Source: an uncultured Bacteroidota bacterium (GTDB taxonomy: Bacteria > Bacteroidota > Bacteroidia > Bacteroidales > P3). Taken from it: a DNA stretch of 64,000 bases. The notes beneath the pieces are model-generated. The model was given only the letters and a program-made list of their open reading frames with translations. It was not told the origin of the DNA and ran no database searches. The DNA lies in NCBI GenBank assembly GCA_902791695.1, contig CADAWR010000003.1:186001-250000 (forward strand). The letters run 5' to 3'. A program made the position numbers and the translations under genes. Below, one piece after another: positions 1 to 12,088 of this stretch (position 1 is the stretch's first letter; each line of letters opens with the position of its first letter).

Positions 1-2938
1 CGGTGGCAAGGTTGCGACCATAGCACTTGGCGCAAACACCATGCTTAGACTCGCAGGTGAGCACGGAACGAATCTCGACTTCCTCAATGGGAGACTCTTC
101 AATCTTTTTGCATATCTCTTCGGTGAGTTCCTCACCGGCACGGGCGATTAGCTCGCCTGTTTGGGGATGGTAGATGTCGTGGACTGAGGTGCGACCGAGA
201 ATCTTCTCGCCGAGACTCTGAACGATATCTTCACCTTTCTTGAGGGCAGTGGTAGGTAATCCACGCAGGGTACCGCAGTCTTCCTCAGTGATGATGACGT
301 CATGAGCAACGTCAACCAAACGGCGGGTAAGGTAACCAGCGTCAGCAGTCTTAAGAGCGGTATCAGCAAGACCCTTACGGGCACCGTGAGTGGAGATAAA
401 GTACTCGAGCACCGAAAGGCCTTCCTTGAAGTTGGACACAATGGGGTTCTCGATAATCTCATTACCGGCGCTGCCTGCCTTCTGAGGCTTAGCCATAAGG
501 CCTCGCATACCGGAGAGCTGACGAATCTGCTCCTTGCTACCACGAGCACCAGAGTCATACATCATGTAGATGGGGTTGAAGCCCTGGTTATCGGCCTTGA
601 GTTGCTTCATCAGCGTCTCGGTGAGCTGGTTGTTGGTGTTGGTCCAAATATCGATGACGTGGTTGTATCGCTCGTTGTTGGTTATAAGACCCATAGCATA
701 CTGAGCCATAACCTCCTCAACCTCCTCGTTAGCCTTCTCGATAAGTTGTTCCTTCTCAACAGGAATGATAACATCGCCCAAATTGAAGGACAGACCGCCA
801 CGGAAAGCTTGACGATAACCCATATTCTTGATATCGTCAAGGAAAGAGGCAGTCACTGCATTGCCACATTCGGTAAAGATATCACCGATAATATCGCGCA
901 ATGACTTCTTGCCCATAATCTGGTTGATGTAACCGTACTGGCCGGGCACAACCTGGTTGAAGATAACTCGGCCGACTGTGGTGCGGAGACGGTTTGTCTT
1001 GATATAGTGGCCATTCTTGTCCACGATGACATTGCCATCTTTATCACGCTTCACTTCATATTCAGTGCGGCTGTGCATAGCCTCCTCAGCTGGAGTGGTG
1101 CAATCGATATCAGTAAGGACCTTGCCCTTCTTGTCTTTGATGACCTCCATGAAGGTCTTGTCAGTCTTAACATAACTGTACTCGTCTTGACCTTCGGGAA
1201 TAGGCATCTGCACGCTGATGCAAGCGTTGAGGTCGACACGCTTCTCGTTGTAGGCGATGATAACCTCCTCGGCGGAATAAAAGCGCTGACCTTCACCCTT
1301 GACAGTCTCAGTAGTGGTAGTACGGCGCGGCTTAGTCATGTAATACAGACCAAGTACCATATCCTGCGACGGAACGGTGATAGGAGCACCGTTGGCAGGA
1401 TTAAGAATGTTGTGCGTGGAAAGCATCAACAACTGGGCCTCGAGAATAGCAGCATTACCCATAGGCACATGGACAGCCATTTGGTCACCATCAAAGTCAG
1501 CATTAAAGCCTGTACACACCAGCGGGTGCAAACGTATGGCCTTGCCCTCGACGAGCTTGGGTTGGAACGCCTGAATACCTAGACGGTGCAGCGTAGGAGC
1601 ACGGTTGAGCAGTATGGGGTGACCTTTCAATATGTTCTCAAGGATTTCCCACACAACGGGTTCCTTGCGGTCGACAATCTTCTTAGCGCTCTTGACAGTC
1701 TTCACCAATCCGCGTTCAAGGAGTTTACGGATTACGTACGGCTTGAAAAGTTCGGCAGCCATATCCTTGGGCAGACCGCACTCGTGCATGCGCAATTCAG
1801 GACCAACGACGATAACCGAACGGCCGGAGTAGTCGACACGCTTACCGAGCAGGTTCTGGCGGAAGCGACCCTGTTTGCCTTTGAGAGCATCGGAGAGCGA
1901 CTTAAGGGCTCTATTGCTTTCACTTTTGACACTGGATACCTTGCGGCTATTGTCAAACAGTGAGTCGACGGCTTCCTGAAGCATACGCTTTTCGTTGCGC
2001 ATGATGACCTCCGGGGCTTTGATTTCGACGAGGCGTTTCAGGCGGTTATTGCGGATAATGACGCGACGGTAGAGCTCGTTAATGTCCGATGTGGCAAAGC
2101 GTCCTCCATCCAGCGGTACCAAAGGACGCAGGTCGGGAGGAATGACGGGAATGATGTTCATAATCATCCACTCAGGCCGGTTGTCCATACCGCGTTCCTG
2201 CATGGCGCGCTGCGACTCACGGAACGATTCAATAACATTAAGGCGCTTGAGCGCATCCTGCTTACGGGCCACAGCTGTCTCATGTGACGCTTTGGCACGC
2301 AACTCATAACTCAACTTATCAAGGTCGAGTTCAGAGAGCAGAGTATACAATGCCTCGGCACCCATGCCGGCAATAAACTTATTAGGATCACTGTCTGGCA
2401 ACTGGGCGTTATCTTCAGGCAAGCTGTCCTGAATGAGGTAGTATTCCTCTTCGCTAAGCAAATCAAGTTTTTGGACAGGCATCTCGTTAAGCATAGCCTT
2501 ACCGGGCTGCAGAACGATGTATTTCTCATAATAGATGACCTGATCAAGCTTCTTAGATGGAATATTCAGCAGTGTACCAATCTTGTTGGGCAGGGAGCGG
2601 AAGAACCAAATATGAGCAACGGGAACGACAAGCTCAATATGTCCCATACGTTCACGACGAACTTTCTTTTCGGTAACCTCGACACCGCAACGGTCGCAGA
2701 CAATACCCTTGTAACGGATACGTTTGTATTTTCCGCAGTGGCATTCCCAGTCACGGGTGGGGCCGAATATGCGCTCACAGAATAAGCCATCACGCTCGGG
2801 CTTGTAAGTACGGTAGTTTATGGTTTCAGGCTTGGTCACCTCACCGTAGGAGCGACGCTTGATAGATTCGGGCGACGCCAAACTGATGGTGATAGCGTTG
2901 AAATCGGTCTTTACCTGAGATTCTTGTTTAAAAGCCAT
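1..2938 (-). CDS. rpoC: RNA polymerase subunit beta' (5' part; runs off the window)
   Basis: Beta' subunit of RNA polymerase, which forms the active site with RpoB. About 979 N-terminal residues are present and the 3' end lies beyond base 1. Near residues 64-90 is the zinc-binding run [20 protein letters not shown]. Near residue 478 is the catalytic magnesium loop NADFDGDQM. The ATG at 2938 is chosen because [10 protein letters not shown] begins a typical Bacteroidota RpoC and lies 30 bases after the rpoB stop. It is the last visible gene of the operon. Nothing abnormal is seen in the part present. Confidence 0.98.
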   Translation of the reverse strand, partial: MAFKQESQVKTDFNAITISLASPESIKRRSYGEVTKPETINYRTYKPERDGLFCERIFGPTRDWECHCGKYKRIRYKGIVCDRCGVEVTEKKVRRERMGHIELVVPVAHIWFFRSLPNKIGTLLNIPSKKLDQVIYYEKYIVLQPGKAMLNEMPVQKLDLLSEEEYYLIQDSLPEDNAQLPDSDPNKFIAGMGAEALYTLLSELDLDKLSYELRAKASHETAVARKQDALKRLNVIESFRESQRAMQERGMDNRPEWMIMNIIPVIPPDLRPLVPLDGGRFATSDINELYRRVIIRNNRLKRLVEIKAPEVIMRNEKRMLQEAVDSLFDNSRKVSSVKSESNRALKSLSDALKGKQGRFRQNLLGKRVDYSGRSVIVVGPELRMHECGLPKDMAAELFKPYVIRKLLERGLVKTVKSAKKIVDRKEPVVWEILENILKGHPILLNRAPTLHRLGIQAFQPKLVEGKAIRLHPLVCTGFNADFDGDQMAVHVPMGNAAILEAQLLMLSTHNILNPANGAPITVPSQDMVLGLYYMTKPRRTTTTETVKGEGQRFYSAEEVIIAYNEKRVDLNACISVQMPIPEGQDEYSYVKTDKTFMEVIKDKKGKVLTDIDCTTPAEEAMHSRTEYEVKRDKDGNVIVDKNGHYIKTNRLRTTVGRVIFNQVVPGQYGYINQIMGKKSLRDIIGDIFTECGNAVTASFLDDIKNMGYRQAFRGGLSFNLGDVIIPVEKEQLIEKANEEVEEVMAQYAMGLITNNERYNHVIDIWTNTNNQLTETLMKQLKADNQGFNPIYMMYDSGARGSKEQIRQLSGMRGLMAKPQKAGSAGNEIIENPIVSNFKEGLSVLEYFISTHGARKGLADTALKTADAGYLTRRLVDVAHDVIITEEDCGTLRGLPTTALKKGEDIVQSLGEKILGRTSVHDIYHPQTGELIARAGEELTEEICKKIEESPIEEVEIRSVLTCESKHGVCAKCYGRNLAT

Positions 2939-2968
2939 GTTCTCTATACTTATCTTTTTGGAACCTAT

Positions 2969-5900
2969 TTAATCAAATGTCACCTCAAGACCAAGGCCAC
3001 GCAGCTCGTGGACGAGGACGTTGAACGACTCGGGAATGCCCGGCACCGGCATATTGTCACCCTTGACAATAGCCTCGTATGCTTTGGCACGACCCATAAC
3101 ATCGTCGCTCTTGACGGTGAGCACCTCCTGCAAAACATGCGATGCTCCGTAAGCCTCAAGAGCCCAGACCTCCATCTCACCGAAACGCTGACCACCGAAG
3201 TTGGCTTTACCGCCGAGTGGCTGCTGAGTGATGAGGGAGTAAGGACCAATTGAACGTGCGTGCATCTTATCGTCAATCATGTGGTGCAGCTTGAGGTAAT
3301 AGATGTAACCCACGGTGGCCGGCTGGTCAAAACGTTCGCCAGTCTCGCCATCATAAAGGTAAGTGCGACCATTTTCAGGCAGGCCAGCCTCACGCATGTA
3401 ACCGTTAATCTGCTCCAGCGTAGCACCATCGAAGATAGGAGTCTTAAAACGCTTACCAAGCTTCTTGCCAGCCCATCCAAGGACGGTTTCATAAATCTGG
3501 CCGAGGTTCATTCGCGAAGGCACGCCGAGGGGGTTCAGTACGATATCCACGGGAGTACCATCGGCCAAGAACGGCATATCCTCGGCACGGACAATTTTCG
3601 ACACAATACCCTTGTTACCATGGCGACCGGCCATTTTGTCACCAATGCGCAATTTGCGCTTCATGGCTATATAGACCTTGGCCATCTGGACGATGCCACT
3701 GGGCAAATCGTCACCAACGGTGAGGGCAAACTTGTTACGTGTAAAGCGACCGTTAATCTCGCGGAACTTGATATTATAGTTGTTGAGCAGCTCCTTGATG
3801 AGGGCGTTGGTTTCCTTGTCGGTGGTCCACTTATTGGGGCTAACCTCAGTGTAATCTATAGACTTAAGGGTCTTTGCCGTGAACTTTACCTTCTTTGGTA
3901 TAAGCTCCTCGCGGTGGTTGGTATACACACCGTTGGATACCTTGCCGTTGAGGATAACAAGCAACTTGGCGATGAGCTTTTCTTTCAGCTCCTCACACTC
4001 GAAGCGGAACTCCTCCTCAGGCTTGGCAAGCAGCTCTTTTTCTTTAGCACGTGCCTTTCGATCACGCACAACGCGAGCAAAGAGTTTCTTGTCGATTACA
4101 ACACCATGCATCGAAGGCGGAACCTTGAGCGAAGCATCCTTCACATCTCCTGCTTTTTCACCAAAAATAGCACGCAGAAGTTTCTCTTCCGGAGTAGGGT
4201 CGGACTCACCCTTCGGGGTAATCTTGCCGATGAGGATATCACCCTCCTTGACCTCGGCTCCGATTCGAATGATACCGTTCTCGTCAAGGTCTTTGGTGGC
4301 GTCGTTACCAACGTTGGGAATATCGCGGGTCAGCTCTTCATTGCCACGCTTGGTCTCGCGCACCTCAAGGGTGAACTCCTCAACGTGGACGGAAGTGTAA
4401 ATATCCTCACGAACAACACGCTCAGAGATAACTACAGCATCCTCGAAGTTATAACCCTTCCAAGGCATGAAAGCAACCATCATGTTACGGCCAAGAGCCA
4501 GTTCACCACCCTGAGTGGCATAGCCCTCGCACAGTACCTGACCTTTCTTCACCTTGTCGCCTTTCTTGACAATAGGACGCAGATTAATGGCAGTGGAGTG
4601 GTTTGTGCGCTGATATTTGATAAGTCTATATTCTTTGATATCGTCGTCGAAGGACACGAGACGATCCTTCTCAGTACGGTTGTGGCGGATGACAATCTTG
4701 GTGGAATCGACATATTCTACCACGCCGTCAGCTTCTGCGTTCAGCAGCACACGGCTGTCATGGGCCACAGCCTCTTCAATTCCGGTACCGACGATGGGGA
4801 TTTCTGGATTGAGCAGAGGTACAGCCTGACGCATCATGTTAGATCCCATCAGTGCACGGTTGGCATCGTCGTGCTCCAAGAACGGAATTAACGATGCAGC
4901 TATGGATGCGATCTGGTTCGATGCAATATCGATTAAGTCAATCTCCTCGGGAGCCACAATGGGGAAGTCAGCCTGACGACGAGCCTTGACACGCGGCACC
5001 GTGATGTTGCCGTTCTCGTCTTGTGGAGTGGTTGCCTGGGCCACGGTCTTGTTCTCTTCGGCCTCTGCCGACAGATACACAGGAGGCTCGTCCAGCTTCA
5101 CCTGACCATTGACGACACGCTGATACGGGGTCTCAATGAAGCCAAGTTCATTTATCTTTGCATACACACACAGTGACGAGATAAGACCGATATTCGGGCC
5201 TTCAGGGGTCTCAATGGTGCAGAGTCGACCATAATGTGTGTAGTGAACGTCACGCACCTCGAAACCAGCGCGCTCACGCGACAGACCTCCGGGGCCAAGA
5301 GCAGATATACGGCGCTTATGCGTCAACTCTGCCAAGGGGTTGGTCTGGTCCATGAACTGACTCAGCTGATTGGTACCGAAGAATGAGTTAATGACCGACG
5401 ACAGGGTCTTTGCATTAATTAATTCCGTAGGAGTAAATAACTCATTGTCACGCACATTCATACGCTCGCGTATGGTACGCGACATGCGGGCCAGACCGAC
5501 GCCAAACTGATTGGAGAGTTGCTCTCCGACAGTGCGGATACGACGGTTCGACAGGTGGTCGATATCGTCCACCTCGGCCTTTTGGTTGATAAGCTCAACC
5601 AAGTATTTGATGATAGAGGTGATGTCCTCCTTGGTGAGCACACGAACATTGTCCGGCACATCAAGGTTGAGCTTGGTATTTATTCTGTAGCGTCCCACAT
5701 CACCCAAGTCGTAGCGCTTCTCCGAGAAGAAGAGCTTTTCAATAATGCTTCGTGCCGTCTCTTCGTCTGGCGGCTCAGCATTACGCAACTGCCTATAGAT
5801 ATACTCACAGGCTTCCTTGGCATTATTTGCGGTATCTTTCTTGAGCGTGTTATAGATTACCGAATAGTCGATACCGTCTTTATCCTCTGTCTTGATAAGG

Positions 5901-6772
5901 ATTGATTTGACATCCAACGACAGTATCTTCTCAATATGCTCCTCTGTTAGCTCGACATCACGCTCTATGACAACCTCCGTACGCTCCATTGAGACCACCT
6001 CGCCAGTGTCCTCGTCCACGAAGTCCTCAGTCCAAGCCTCCACCACACGGGCAGCAAGTTGCTTGCCGATAAACTTTTTTAGGTTGTTGCGAGTCACCTT
6101 AACCTCCTCGGCCAACTCAAAGATATCGAGGATATCCTTGTCCGACTCGAAGCCTATAGCGCGGAGCAGCGTGGTGATAGGGAGTTTTTTCTTACGGTCG
6201 ATATAAGCATACATCACATTGTTTATATCGGTTGTAAACTCCATCCACGAACCCTTGAAGGGGATGATACGGGCCGAATAAAGCTGCGTACCATTTGAGT
6301 GGAACTGAGTACCGAAAAATACACCCGGCGAACGGTGCAACTGCGAGACCACGACGCGCTCTGCGCCGTTGATCACGAAGGTGCCTTTCGGGGTCATGTA
6401 CGGTATCATTCCAAGATATACGTGCTGCTCTATTGTCTGGAAATCCTCATTCTCGGGATCCTTGCAACTAAGCTTCATCTTGGCTTTCAGCGGCACACTG
6501 TACGTGAGGCCACGCTCGATGCACTCCTCTATGGTGTAGCGGGGAGGATCAATGTAATAATCCAAGAATTCGAGTTCAAAATTATTTCGCGCATCCGTGA
6601 TGGGGAAATTCTCCTTGAAAACCTTGAACAAGCCCTCGTCGAGGCGATTGTCGGGGTTGGTCTCTATCTGGAAGAAGTCTTTGAACGACTTGACCTGAAT
6701 GTCGAGAAAATCCGGGTAATCAAATTTGCGTACCGACGCGAAATTTACTACTGTGGGTTCTTTTTTTGCCAA
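2969..6772 (-). CDS. rpoB: RNA polymerase subunit beta
   Basis: Beta subunit of RNA polymerase, 1267 residues, the normal length for Bacteroidota. The rifampicin-binding cluster at about residues 461-495 (QLSQFMDQ, then [14 protein letters not shown]) keeps the Asp, His and Ser usually changed in resistant mutants, so the sequence looks wild type there. The conserved [12 protein letters not shown] lies near residue 1042. The start [11 protein letters not shown] fits the family. It follows rplL after about 177 bases that hold two hairpins, and precedes rpoC by 30 bases. A 543-codon open frame on the opposite strand is a shadow. Confidence 0.98.
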   Translation of the reverse strand: MAKKEPTVVNFASVRKFDYPDFLDIQVKSFKDFFQIETNPDNRLDEGLFKVFKENFPITDARNNFELEFLDYYIDPPRYTIEECIERGLTYSVPLKAKMKLSCKDPENEDFQTIEQHVYLGMIPYMTPKGTFVINGAERVVVSQLHRSPGVFFGTQFHSNGTQLYSARIIPFKGSWMEFTTDINNVMYAYIDRKKKLPITTLLRAIGFESDKDILDIFELAEEVKVTRNNLKKFIGKQLAARVVEAWTEDFVDEDTGEVVSMERTEVVIERDVELTEEHIEKILSLDVKSILIKTEDKDGIDYSVIYNTLKKDTANNAKEACEYIYRQLRNAEPPDEETARSIIEKLFFSEKRYDLGDVGRYRINTKLNLDVPDNVRVLTKEDITSIIKYLVELINQKAEVDDIDHLSNRRIRTVGEQLSNQFGVGLARMSRTIRERMNVRDNELFTPTELINAKTLSSVINSFFGTNQLSQFMDQTNPLAELTHKRRISALGPGGLSRERAGFEVRDVHYTHYGRLCTIETPEGPNIGLISSLCVYAKINELGFIETPYQRVVNGQVKLDEPPVYLSAEAEENKTVAQATTPQDENGNITVPRVKARRQADFPIVAPEEIDLIDIASNQIASIAASLIPFLEHDDANRALMGSNMMRQAVPLLNPEIPIVGTGIEEAVAHDSRVLLNAEADGVVEYVDSTKIVIRHNRTEKDRLVSFDDDIKEYRLIKYQRTNHSTAINLRPIVKKGDKVKKGQVLCEGYATQGGELALGRNMMVAFMPWKGYNFEDAVVISERVVREDIYTSVHVEEFTLEVRETKRGNEELTRDIPNVGNDATKDLDENGIIRIGAEVKEGDILIGKITPKGESDPTPEEKLLRAIFGEKAGDVKDASLKVPPSMHGVVIDKKLFARVVRDRKARAKEKELLAKPEEEFRFECEELKEKLIAKLLVILNGKVSNGVYTNHREELIPKKVKFTAKTLKSIDYTEVSPNKWTTDKETNALIKELLNNYNIKFREINGRFTRNKFALTVGDDLPSGIVQMAKVYIAMKRKLRIGDKMAGRHGNKGIVSKIVRAEDMPFLADGTPVDIVLNPLGVPSRMNLGQIYETVLGWAGKKLGKRFKTPIFDGATLEQINGYMREAGLPENGRTYLYDGETGERFDQPATVGYIYYLKLHHMIDDKMHARSIGPYSLITQQPLGGKANFGGQRFGEMEVWALEAYGASHVLQEVLTVKSDDVMGRAKAYEAIVKGDNMPVPGIPESFNVLVHELRGLGLEVTFD

Positions 6773-6857
6773 GGGACTGAATAATTTATCTTTTTCTATT
6801 ATTTATCGCAGCTGATAATAGAGTGCCACAATGAAGGGTATTCGGAGGGTCAGCAGT

Positions 6858-6922
6858 TGTGGAATCTATTTTCCACAGCAACAAGGAATAGGCACTCCGG
6901 ACTATGCCGGAGGCCCTATTCC
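6858..6922 (-). promoter_or_regulatory. Two hairpins between rplL and rpoB
   Basis: Between rplL and rpoB are two perfect or near-perfect inverted repeats. The first, 6885-6922, pairs GGAATAGG and CCGGAG with their complements around a short loop. The second, 6858-6877, has 7-bp arms TGTGGAA and TTCCACA. Neither is followed by a T run, so they look more like a processing site or partial attenuator than a full terminator. In E. coli the same gap carries an attenuator and an RNase III site; equivalence here is inference. Confidence 0.55.
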
Positions 6923-6949
6923 TCGTAGTTATGAGAAGGTTGGGTGACC

Positions 6950-7333
6950 TTACTTGATCTCGACTTCGGCACCAGCCTCTTCGAGGGCTTTCTTCAGGCT
7001 CTCAGCCTCGTCCTTCGAAACACCTTCCTTAACGGGCTTGGGGGCGTTGTCAACCAACTCCTTGGACTCTTTCAGACCGAGGGAGGCCATATCCTTAACA
7101 GCCTTCACAACACCAAGTTTCTTGGTCTGATCGGGAACACCCTTCAGAATCACGTCGAAGGAGGTCTTCTCCTCAGCAGCGGCGGCGGCACCACCGGCGG
7201 CGGGGGCGGCGACTGCGACAGCAGCGGCGGCGGGTTCAATGCCGTACTCCTCTTTCAGGACGTCAGCGAGTTCTTTAACTTCCTTAACGGTAAGGTTAAC
7301 CAGTTCTTCAGCGATAGCTTTAATGTCTGCCAT
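6950..7333 (-). CDS. rplL: 50S ribosomal protein L7/L12
   Basis: Stalk protein of the large ribosomal subunit that recruits translation GTPases. It has 127 residues: an N-terminal dimerisation part (about 1-35), an Ala/Gly-rich hinge (about 36-55) and the C-terminal factor-binding domain with the typical run [19 protein letters not shown]. It sits between rplJ and rpoB as in most bacteria. Its product binds L10, encoded just upstream. The Ala-rich hinge gives a locally high GC content; nothing else is unusual. Confidence 0.98.
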   Translation of the reverse strand: MADIKAIAEELVNLTVKEVKELADVLKEEYGIEPAAAAVAVAAPAAGGAAAAAEEKTSFDVILKGVPDQTKKLGVVKAVKDMASLGLKESKELVDNAPKPVKEGVSKDEAESLKKALEEAGAEVEIK

Positions 7334-7423
7334 GACTATTTAATTTTAAATGTTTTTACTTTTTGTTTGTTATTTTTGTTGGCCCTTTCTAAAGGCTGGC
7401 CAAGCCTCTTTTGCGCTTCGGCT

Positions 7424-7936
7424 TTAGGCCTGGCGCTCCTCCAAAGTTTTCAGCACACCGGTAATGGTATTGCCAGCCGACTGAACCTGCGACAGGACGT
7501 TCTTGATGGGCGACTGCAGCAGGGCAACCACCTTGGACTTGATGTTGACCAAGGCGTCGAGGTTCTCGTGACCGATATAGAAGCACTCTTCGACATAGGC
7601 GCCTTTGAGAATGGGCTTGGTAGCGGTCTTCTCGGCGGCGCGGAAGCTCTTGATAAGCTTGGCGGGTGCATTGTTGGTGTTCGAAAGCATTATGGCGGTT
7701 TCACCCTTAATCACAGGGAACAACTCGGAATAGTCGAAACCCGACTTCTCGAGAGCCTTGATGAGAAGAGTGTTCTTTACAACCTCCAGCTTCACCTCGT
7801 TGCGGAAGGCGGAACGACGCAGCTTGCTGGTCTGCACCGAGTTCAAGCCTCCGATGTCCGCGATATAGAGATTGGGGTAGGCCTTAATCTCTTCGCACAG
7901 GGCGTCGATGTGCTGGTCTTTCAGTTCTTTTCTCAT
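7424..7936 (-). CDS. rplJ: 50S ribosomal protein L10
   Basis: L10 anchors the L7/L12 stalk on 23S rRNA. It has 170 residues and starts MRKELKDQHIDALCEEI. The C-terminal helix (about residues 140-170) that carries the L7/L12 dimers is present. The gene lies 22 bases after rplA and 90 bases before rplL. In E. coli L10 represses its own mRNA; an equivalent leader was not identified here. Confidence 0.97.
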   Translation of the reverse strand: MRKELKDQHIDALCEEIKAYPNLYIADIGGLNSVQTSKLRRSAFRNEVKLEVVKNTLLIKALEKSGFDYSELFPVIKGETAIMLSNTNNAPAKLIKSFRAAEKTATKPILKGAYVEECFYIGHENLDALVNIKSKVVALLQSPIKNVLSQVQSAGNTITGVLKTLEERQA

Positions 7937-7958
7937 AATGTTTCTTACGTTTTAAAGG

Positions 7959-8654
<696 letters not shown>

Positions 8655-8722
8655 TTCTTTCTGTTTTTGTGGTCACCGCATTTTCGCTCGCGCTACTTGT
8701 GCTACCACTGTTACTAACTTTT

Positions 8723-9166
8723 TTACTTCTTCAAGGGATTCTCACCCGTAACGGTGATACCCATGCTGCGGGCAGTGCCTGCCACCATGCTCATGGCGCT
8801 CTCAATCGTGAAGCAATTGAGGTCCGGCATCTTGGCTTCGGCAATCTGGCGCACCTGCTCCCAGGTGACGGAGGCGACCTTCACGCGGTTGGGCTCGCCG
8901 GAGCCTTTCTGCGCCTTGGACATCTCTTTCAGCTGGACAGCAACAGGAGGAGTCTTAAGAACAAAGTCAAAGGACTTGTCGGTGTACACAGTGATGATGA
9001 CGGGCACAATCTTGCCGGCCTGATCCTGGGTACGGGCATTGAACTGCTTGCAGAACTCCATGATGTTCACACCCTTGGCACCAAGGGCGGGTCCCACGGG
9101 GGGAGCGGGGTTGGCAGCAGCGCCTTTGATTTGCAGCTTAATCAATCCTGCAACTTCTTTTGCCAT
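8723..9166 (-). CDS. rplK: 50S ribosomal protein L11
   Basis: L11 belongs to the GTPase-associated centre and binds 23S rRNA. It has 147 residues. The N-terminal [20 protein letters not shown] motif and the C-terminal RNA-binding domain ending with [12 protein letters not shown] are both recognisable. It lies 34 bases after nusG and heads the ribosomal-protein part of the operon. Confidence 0.98.
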   Translation of the reverse strand: MAKEVAGLIKLQIKGAAANPAPPVGPALGAKGVNIMEFCKQFNARTQDQAGKIVPVIITVYTDKSFDFVLKTPPVAVQLKEMSKAQKGSGEPNRVKVASVTWEQVRQIAEAKMPDLNCFTIESAMSMVAGTARSMGITVTGENPLKK

Positions 9167-9200
9167 TGATTTACTGTTTTAATAGGTTAGTTGTTTGGGG

Positions 9201-9746
9201 TTACTGGTCTTTCTCAACCTGCGAGAAGTTCAGCTCGAGAGGAGTCTTGCGACCGAAGATCTTGACCGTAACTTTCAATTTCTTCTTGTCCTCGTTGATT
9301 TCTTCGACCACTCCAACAAAGCTGTTGAAGGGGCCGTCGATGACCTTCACATTCTCGCCGACAATGAAACGGTCCATCATCTCGTTGCTGTCCACGCTCT
9401 CGTCCATCTTGCCGAGGATGCGGTTGATTTCGTTCTGGCGCATCGGTATCGGCTTGCCCTCGCGTTCGCGGAGGAAGTCGAGAACATTGGGCAGATTCTG
9501 GATGACGGGGATGATTTCGTCGCGCAAGTCAGCCTCGATAATGACATAGCCCGGGAAGAAGTTTCTCTCTTTGATAACCTTCTTGCCGTTGCGTATGGCC
9601 ACCACCTGCTCGGTAGGAATCAGCACCGTGGGCACATCGTTGCTCCAGCCACGTTTGGCCATTTCGCTCTCGATGTACTCCTTGGCTTTCTTCTCCTTGC
9701 CGCTGATTGCCCTGACGACATACCATTTTTTCTCCTGCTGTTCCAT
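9201..9746 (-). CDS. nusG: Transcription termination/antitermination protein NusG
   Basis: NusG binds the RNA polymerase clamp and links it to Rho or the ribosome. It has 181 residues. The N-terminal NGN domain starts KKWYVVRAISGKEKKAKEYI and contains FFPGYVIIEADL. The C-terminal KOW domain lies at about residues 125-180 with GENVKVIDGPFNSFVGVVEE. It follows secE after about 150 bases in which I see no gene. Confidence 0.97.
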   Translation of the reverse strand: MEQQEKKWYVVRAISGKEKKAKEYIESEMAKRGWSNDVPTVLIPTEQVVAIRNGKKVIKERNFFPGYVIIEADLRDEIIPVIQNLPNVLDFLREREGKPIPMRQNEINRILGKMDESVDSNEMMDRFIVGENVKVIDGPFNSFVGVVEEINEDKKKLKVTVKIFGRKTPLELNFSQVEKDQ

Positions 9747-9895
9747 TGCTTTCGGTTAATAAAGGACAGTGAAAATATACATTATTCTACCTTCCGGTTT
9801 CCACGCTCGCACAATCCACGCTTTGGCAGACTCAAAATATTGAGTTTTGGGAAGCAAGGCTGCCGAAGCTTTCGGTGTGGGGCATGCCGCGTTTC

Positions 9896-10111
9896 TTATC
9901 CGAAGATTGAATAAAAGTATCCGAGTAAGCCTTTCCATCCCCACGGCTGGACACCGAAGATGACATCCATGATGAGGACTATGATGGCGATGACAAGGGC
10001 TGCCACAGCCACCACGATGGCGCTGCTCTGCAGTTCCTTGAATGTGGGCCACGACACTTTGTGCACCAGTTCGTCGTAGCTCGACTTCACATATTCACCA
10101 AACTTTGACAT
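9896..10111 (-). CDS. secE: Preprotein translocase subunit SecE
   Basis: SecE is the essential small subunit that clamps SecY in the inner membrane. This one has 71 residues and a single transmembrane helix (about 31-52, AIVVAVAALVIAIIVLIM). It is preceded by the conserved amphipathic segment with HKVSWPTFKELQSS; the W-P-T motif is diagnostic. It lies between tRNA-Trp and nusG, a common bacterial arrangement. Confidence 0.96.
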   Translation of the reverse strand: MSKFGEYVKSSYDELVHKVSWPTFKELQSSAIVVAVAALVIAIIVLIMDVIFGVQPWGWKGLLGYFYSIFG

Positions 10112-10155
10112 TGTCTGTTTTTTACTAAACTAGTTTGTACTTTCTTTTTCTTTGC

Positions 10156-10229
10156 TGGCAGGGGCAGAGAGAATCGAACTCCCAACCACGGTTTTGGAGA
10201 CCGCCATTATACCATTTAACTATGCCCCT
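10156..10229 (-). tRNA. tRNA-Trp (CCA anticodon)
   Basis: The cloverleaf is readable on the minus strand. The 7-bp acceptor stem is AGGGGCA/TGCCCCT, the anticodon loop is CTCCAAA with anticodon CCA, and the T arm contains GTTCGATTC. The 3' CCA is encoded (TGCCCCTGCCA). It lies between tuf and secE, a usual place for tRNA-Trp. Confidence 0.96.
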
Positions 10230-10276
10230 GTAAAGCCGCACCACTCTCGGTGCGGCTTATCATTAACGACTACTGA

Positions 10277-11467
10277 TTATTCAATAATCTTGGTCACCTG
10301 ACCGGAGCCAACGGTGCGGCCACCCTCGCGGATAGCGAAGCGCAGGTTCTCGTTCAGAGCGATGTCGGCGATAAGCTCGACGGTGATCGTCAGGTTGTCG
10401 CCAGGCATGACCATCTCGCGGCCCTCGGGCAGGCTGATGGTACCGGTCACGTCAGTGGTACGGAAGTAGAACTGCGGACGATAGTTGTTGTGGAACGGGG
10501 TGTGACGGCCGCCTTCCTCTTTCTTCAGGATATAGACAGCAGCCTCGAATTTGTGGTGAGGTTTCACCGAGCCGGCGGAGCAGCAGACCCACGTTGTCGC
10601 CAGCTTCACCCTCGTCGAGGATCTTGCGGAACATCTCGACGCCGGTGACGGTGCTCTTCAGCTTCTCGGCACCCATACCGATGATGTCGACGGCGTCGCC
10701 GGTGTGGATAACACCAGTCTCGATACGGCCGGTGGCGACGGTGCCACGACCGGTGATGCTGAACACGTCCTCGATGGGCATCAGGAAGTCTTTATCTTTC
10801 TGACGGACGGGCTCGGGGATCCAGTTGTCGACGGCATCCATCAGCTCTTCAACAGCCTTGACACCGCTGGCTTCGCCGTTCAGAGCGGCAAGGGCGGAAC
10901 CGCGGATGATGGGGATGTTGTCGCCATCGAAGTCATAGGAGCTCAGGAGCTCGCGGATTTCCATCTCGACGAGGTCGAGCAGCTCGGGATCGTCAACAAG
11001 GTCGCACTTGTTCAGGAACACAACGAGCTGGGGAACGCCAACCTGACGGGCGAGCAGGATGTGCTCACGGGTCTGGGGCATGGGACCGTCGGTGGCGGCC
11101 ACAACGAGGATAGCACCGTCCATCTGGGCAGCACCGCGTCGGTGGCGGCCACAACGAGGATAGCACCGTCCATCTGGGCAGCACCGGTAACCATGTTCTT
11201 CACATAGTCGGCGTGACCCGGGCAGTCGACGTGAGCGTAGTGACGCTTCTCGGTCTGGTACTCAACGTGAGCGGTGTTGATGGTGATACCGCGCTCTTTC
11301 TCTTCGGGAGCGGAGTCGATGCTGTCGAAGCTCTTCACCTCGGAAAGGCCCTTCTCGGCGAGAACCTTGGTGATAGCAGCGGTCAGAGTGGTCTTACCGT
11401 GGTCAACGTGGCCGATGGTACCGATGTTGACGTGCGGTTTGGAACGATCGAATTTTTCTTTTGCCAT
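10277..11467 (-). pseudogene. tuf: Elongation factor Tu, interrupted by two frame-changing lesions
   Basis: EF-Tu delivers aminoacyl-tRNA to the ribosome. The start [20 protein letters not shown], the P loop GHVDHGKTT and the end [10 protein letters not shown] are all present. A 50-bp segment at 11087-11136 is repeated exactly at 11137-11186 and shifts the frame. Near 10580-10590 about 47 nt are missing, so the residues normally between GDNVGLLLR and GSVKPH are absent. The outer parts share one frame; the middle (about 10610-11087) is in another. As read it cannot make full EF-Tu. Because EF-Tu is essential, either another tuf copy exists or this is an assembly or sequencing error; I favour the error. 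Confidence 0.85.
11087..11186. repeat. Exact 50-bp tandem duplication inside tuf
   Basis: The segment 11087-11136 is followed immediately by an identical copy at 11137-11186. Each starts CGTCGGTGGCGGCC and ends GGGCAGCACCG. Fifty is not a multiple of three, so the duplication breaks the EF-Tu frame after about 127 codons. Confidence 0.95.
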
Positions 11468-11583
11468 TTTTAATACGTATTAAATGTTAACAAATACTAT
11501 ATTTTCACGTTTAACGAGGGCGCGCCTTACGGCTTCGTCCTCTTGTTTTTGTTTCCTTTTTGCCCTTTCCGGCATAAAAAGAG

Positions 11584-11655
11584 AGCCACAGACGAGAGTC
11601 GGACTCGTGACCTCTTCCTTACCAAGGAAGCGCTCTACCACTGAGCTACTGCGGC
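11584..11655 (-). tRNA. tRNA-Thr (GGT anticodon)
   Basis: The acceptor stem is GCCGCAG/CTGTGGC with one G-U pair. The anticodon loop TTGGTAA gives anticodon GGT. The D arm has AGCTCAGTGGTAGAGC and the T arm contains GAGTCCGACTC. No 3' CCA is encoded. It is the last tRNA before tuf. Confidence 0.95.
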
Positions 11656-11739
11656 TTGCATTCTACTCACACTCTCTTTTGAGTACCTTTTTCGCGGGGC
11701 GTAGGTCTCGGTTCCCTGAGCCCTTCTCCGCCGCTTTTG

Positions 11740-11812
11740 AGCGGAAGACGGGGCTCGAACCCGCCACCTATAGCTTGGAAGGCTATCGCTCTACCAAATG
11801 AGCTACTTCCGC
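11740..11812 (-). tRNA. tRNA-Gly (TCC anticodon)
   Basis: The acceptor stem is GCGGAAG/CTTCCGC. The anticodon loop CTTCCAA gives anticodon TCC, and the T arm contains GGTTCGAGCC. No CCA is encoded. It belongs to the tRNA cluster that leads the tuf operon. Confidence 0.95.
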
Positions 11813-11831
11813 CTGTTGAAGTTGGTCTTCG

Positions 11832-11913
11832 TGGGGGAGGGTGGACTCGAACCACCGAACTCTTCCGAGGACAGATTTACAGTCTGTTGCAATTGCCGCT
11901 ATGCGACTCCCCC
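11832..11913 (-). tRNA. tRNA-Tyr (GTA anticodon)
   Basis: This is an 82-nt class II tRNA with an acceptor stem GGGGGAG/CTCCCCC. The anticodon loop CTGTAAA gives anticodon GTA. A long variable arm follows (around CCTCGGAAGAG), as expected for bacterial tRNA-Tyr. Confidence 0.95.
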
Positions 11914-11956
11914 AATATTTTGTCCGACTGCCCAATCTTAAGAGCGCCGGATTACG

Positions 11957-12029
11957 AGCCGATGAAGGGACTCGAACCCCCGACAGGCTGATTACAAATC
12001 AGCTACTCTACCAACTGAGTTACATCGGC
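11957..12029 (-). tRNA. tRNA-Thr (TGT anticodon)
   Basis: The acceptor stem is GCCGATG/CATCGGC. The anticodon loop TTTGTAA gives anticodon TGT, and the T arm contains GGTTCGAGTCC. It is the first gene after the promoter at 12089-12119. Confidence 0.95.
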
Positions 12030-12088
12030 TGCTGTCACTGTGTCAAGCTTCTCTTCAATTGCCGCTGTTATCGCGACTTTTGAGGTTG

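Noticed and set aside
3260..4891. 543-codon open frame on the plus strand opposite rpoB
   Set aside because: It mirrors the codon pattern of rpoB on the other strand; no start context, domain or promoter. A shadow frame.
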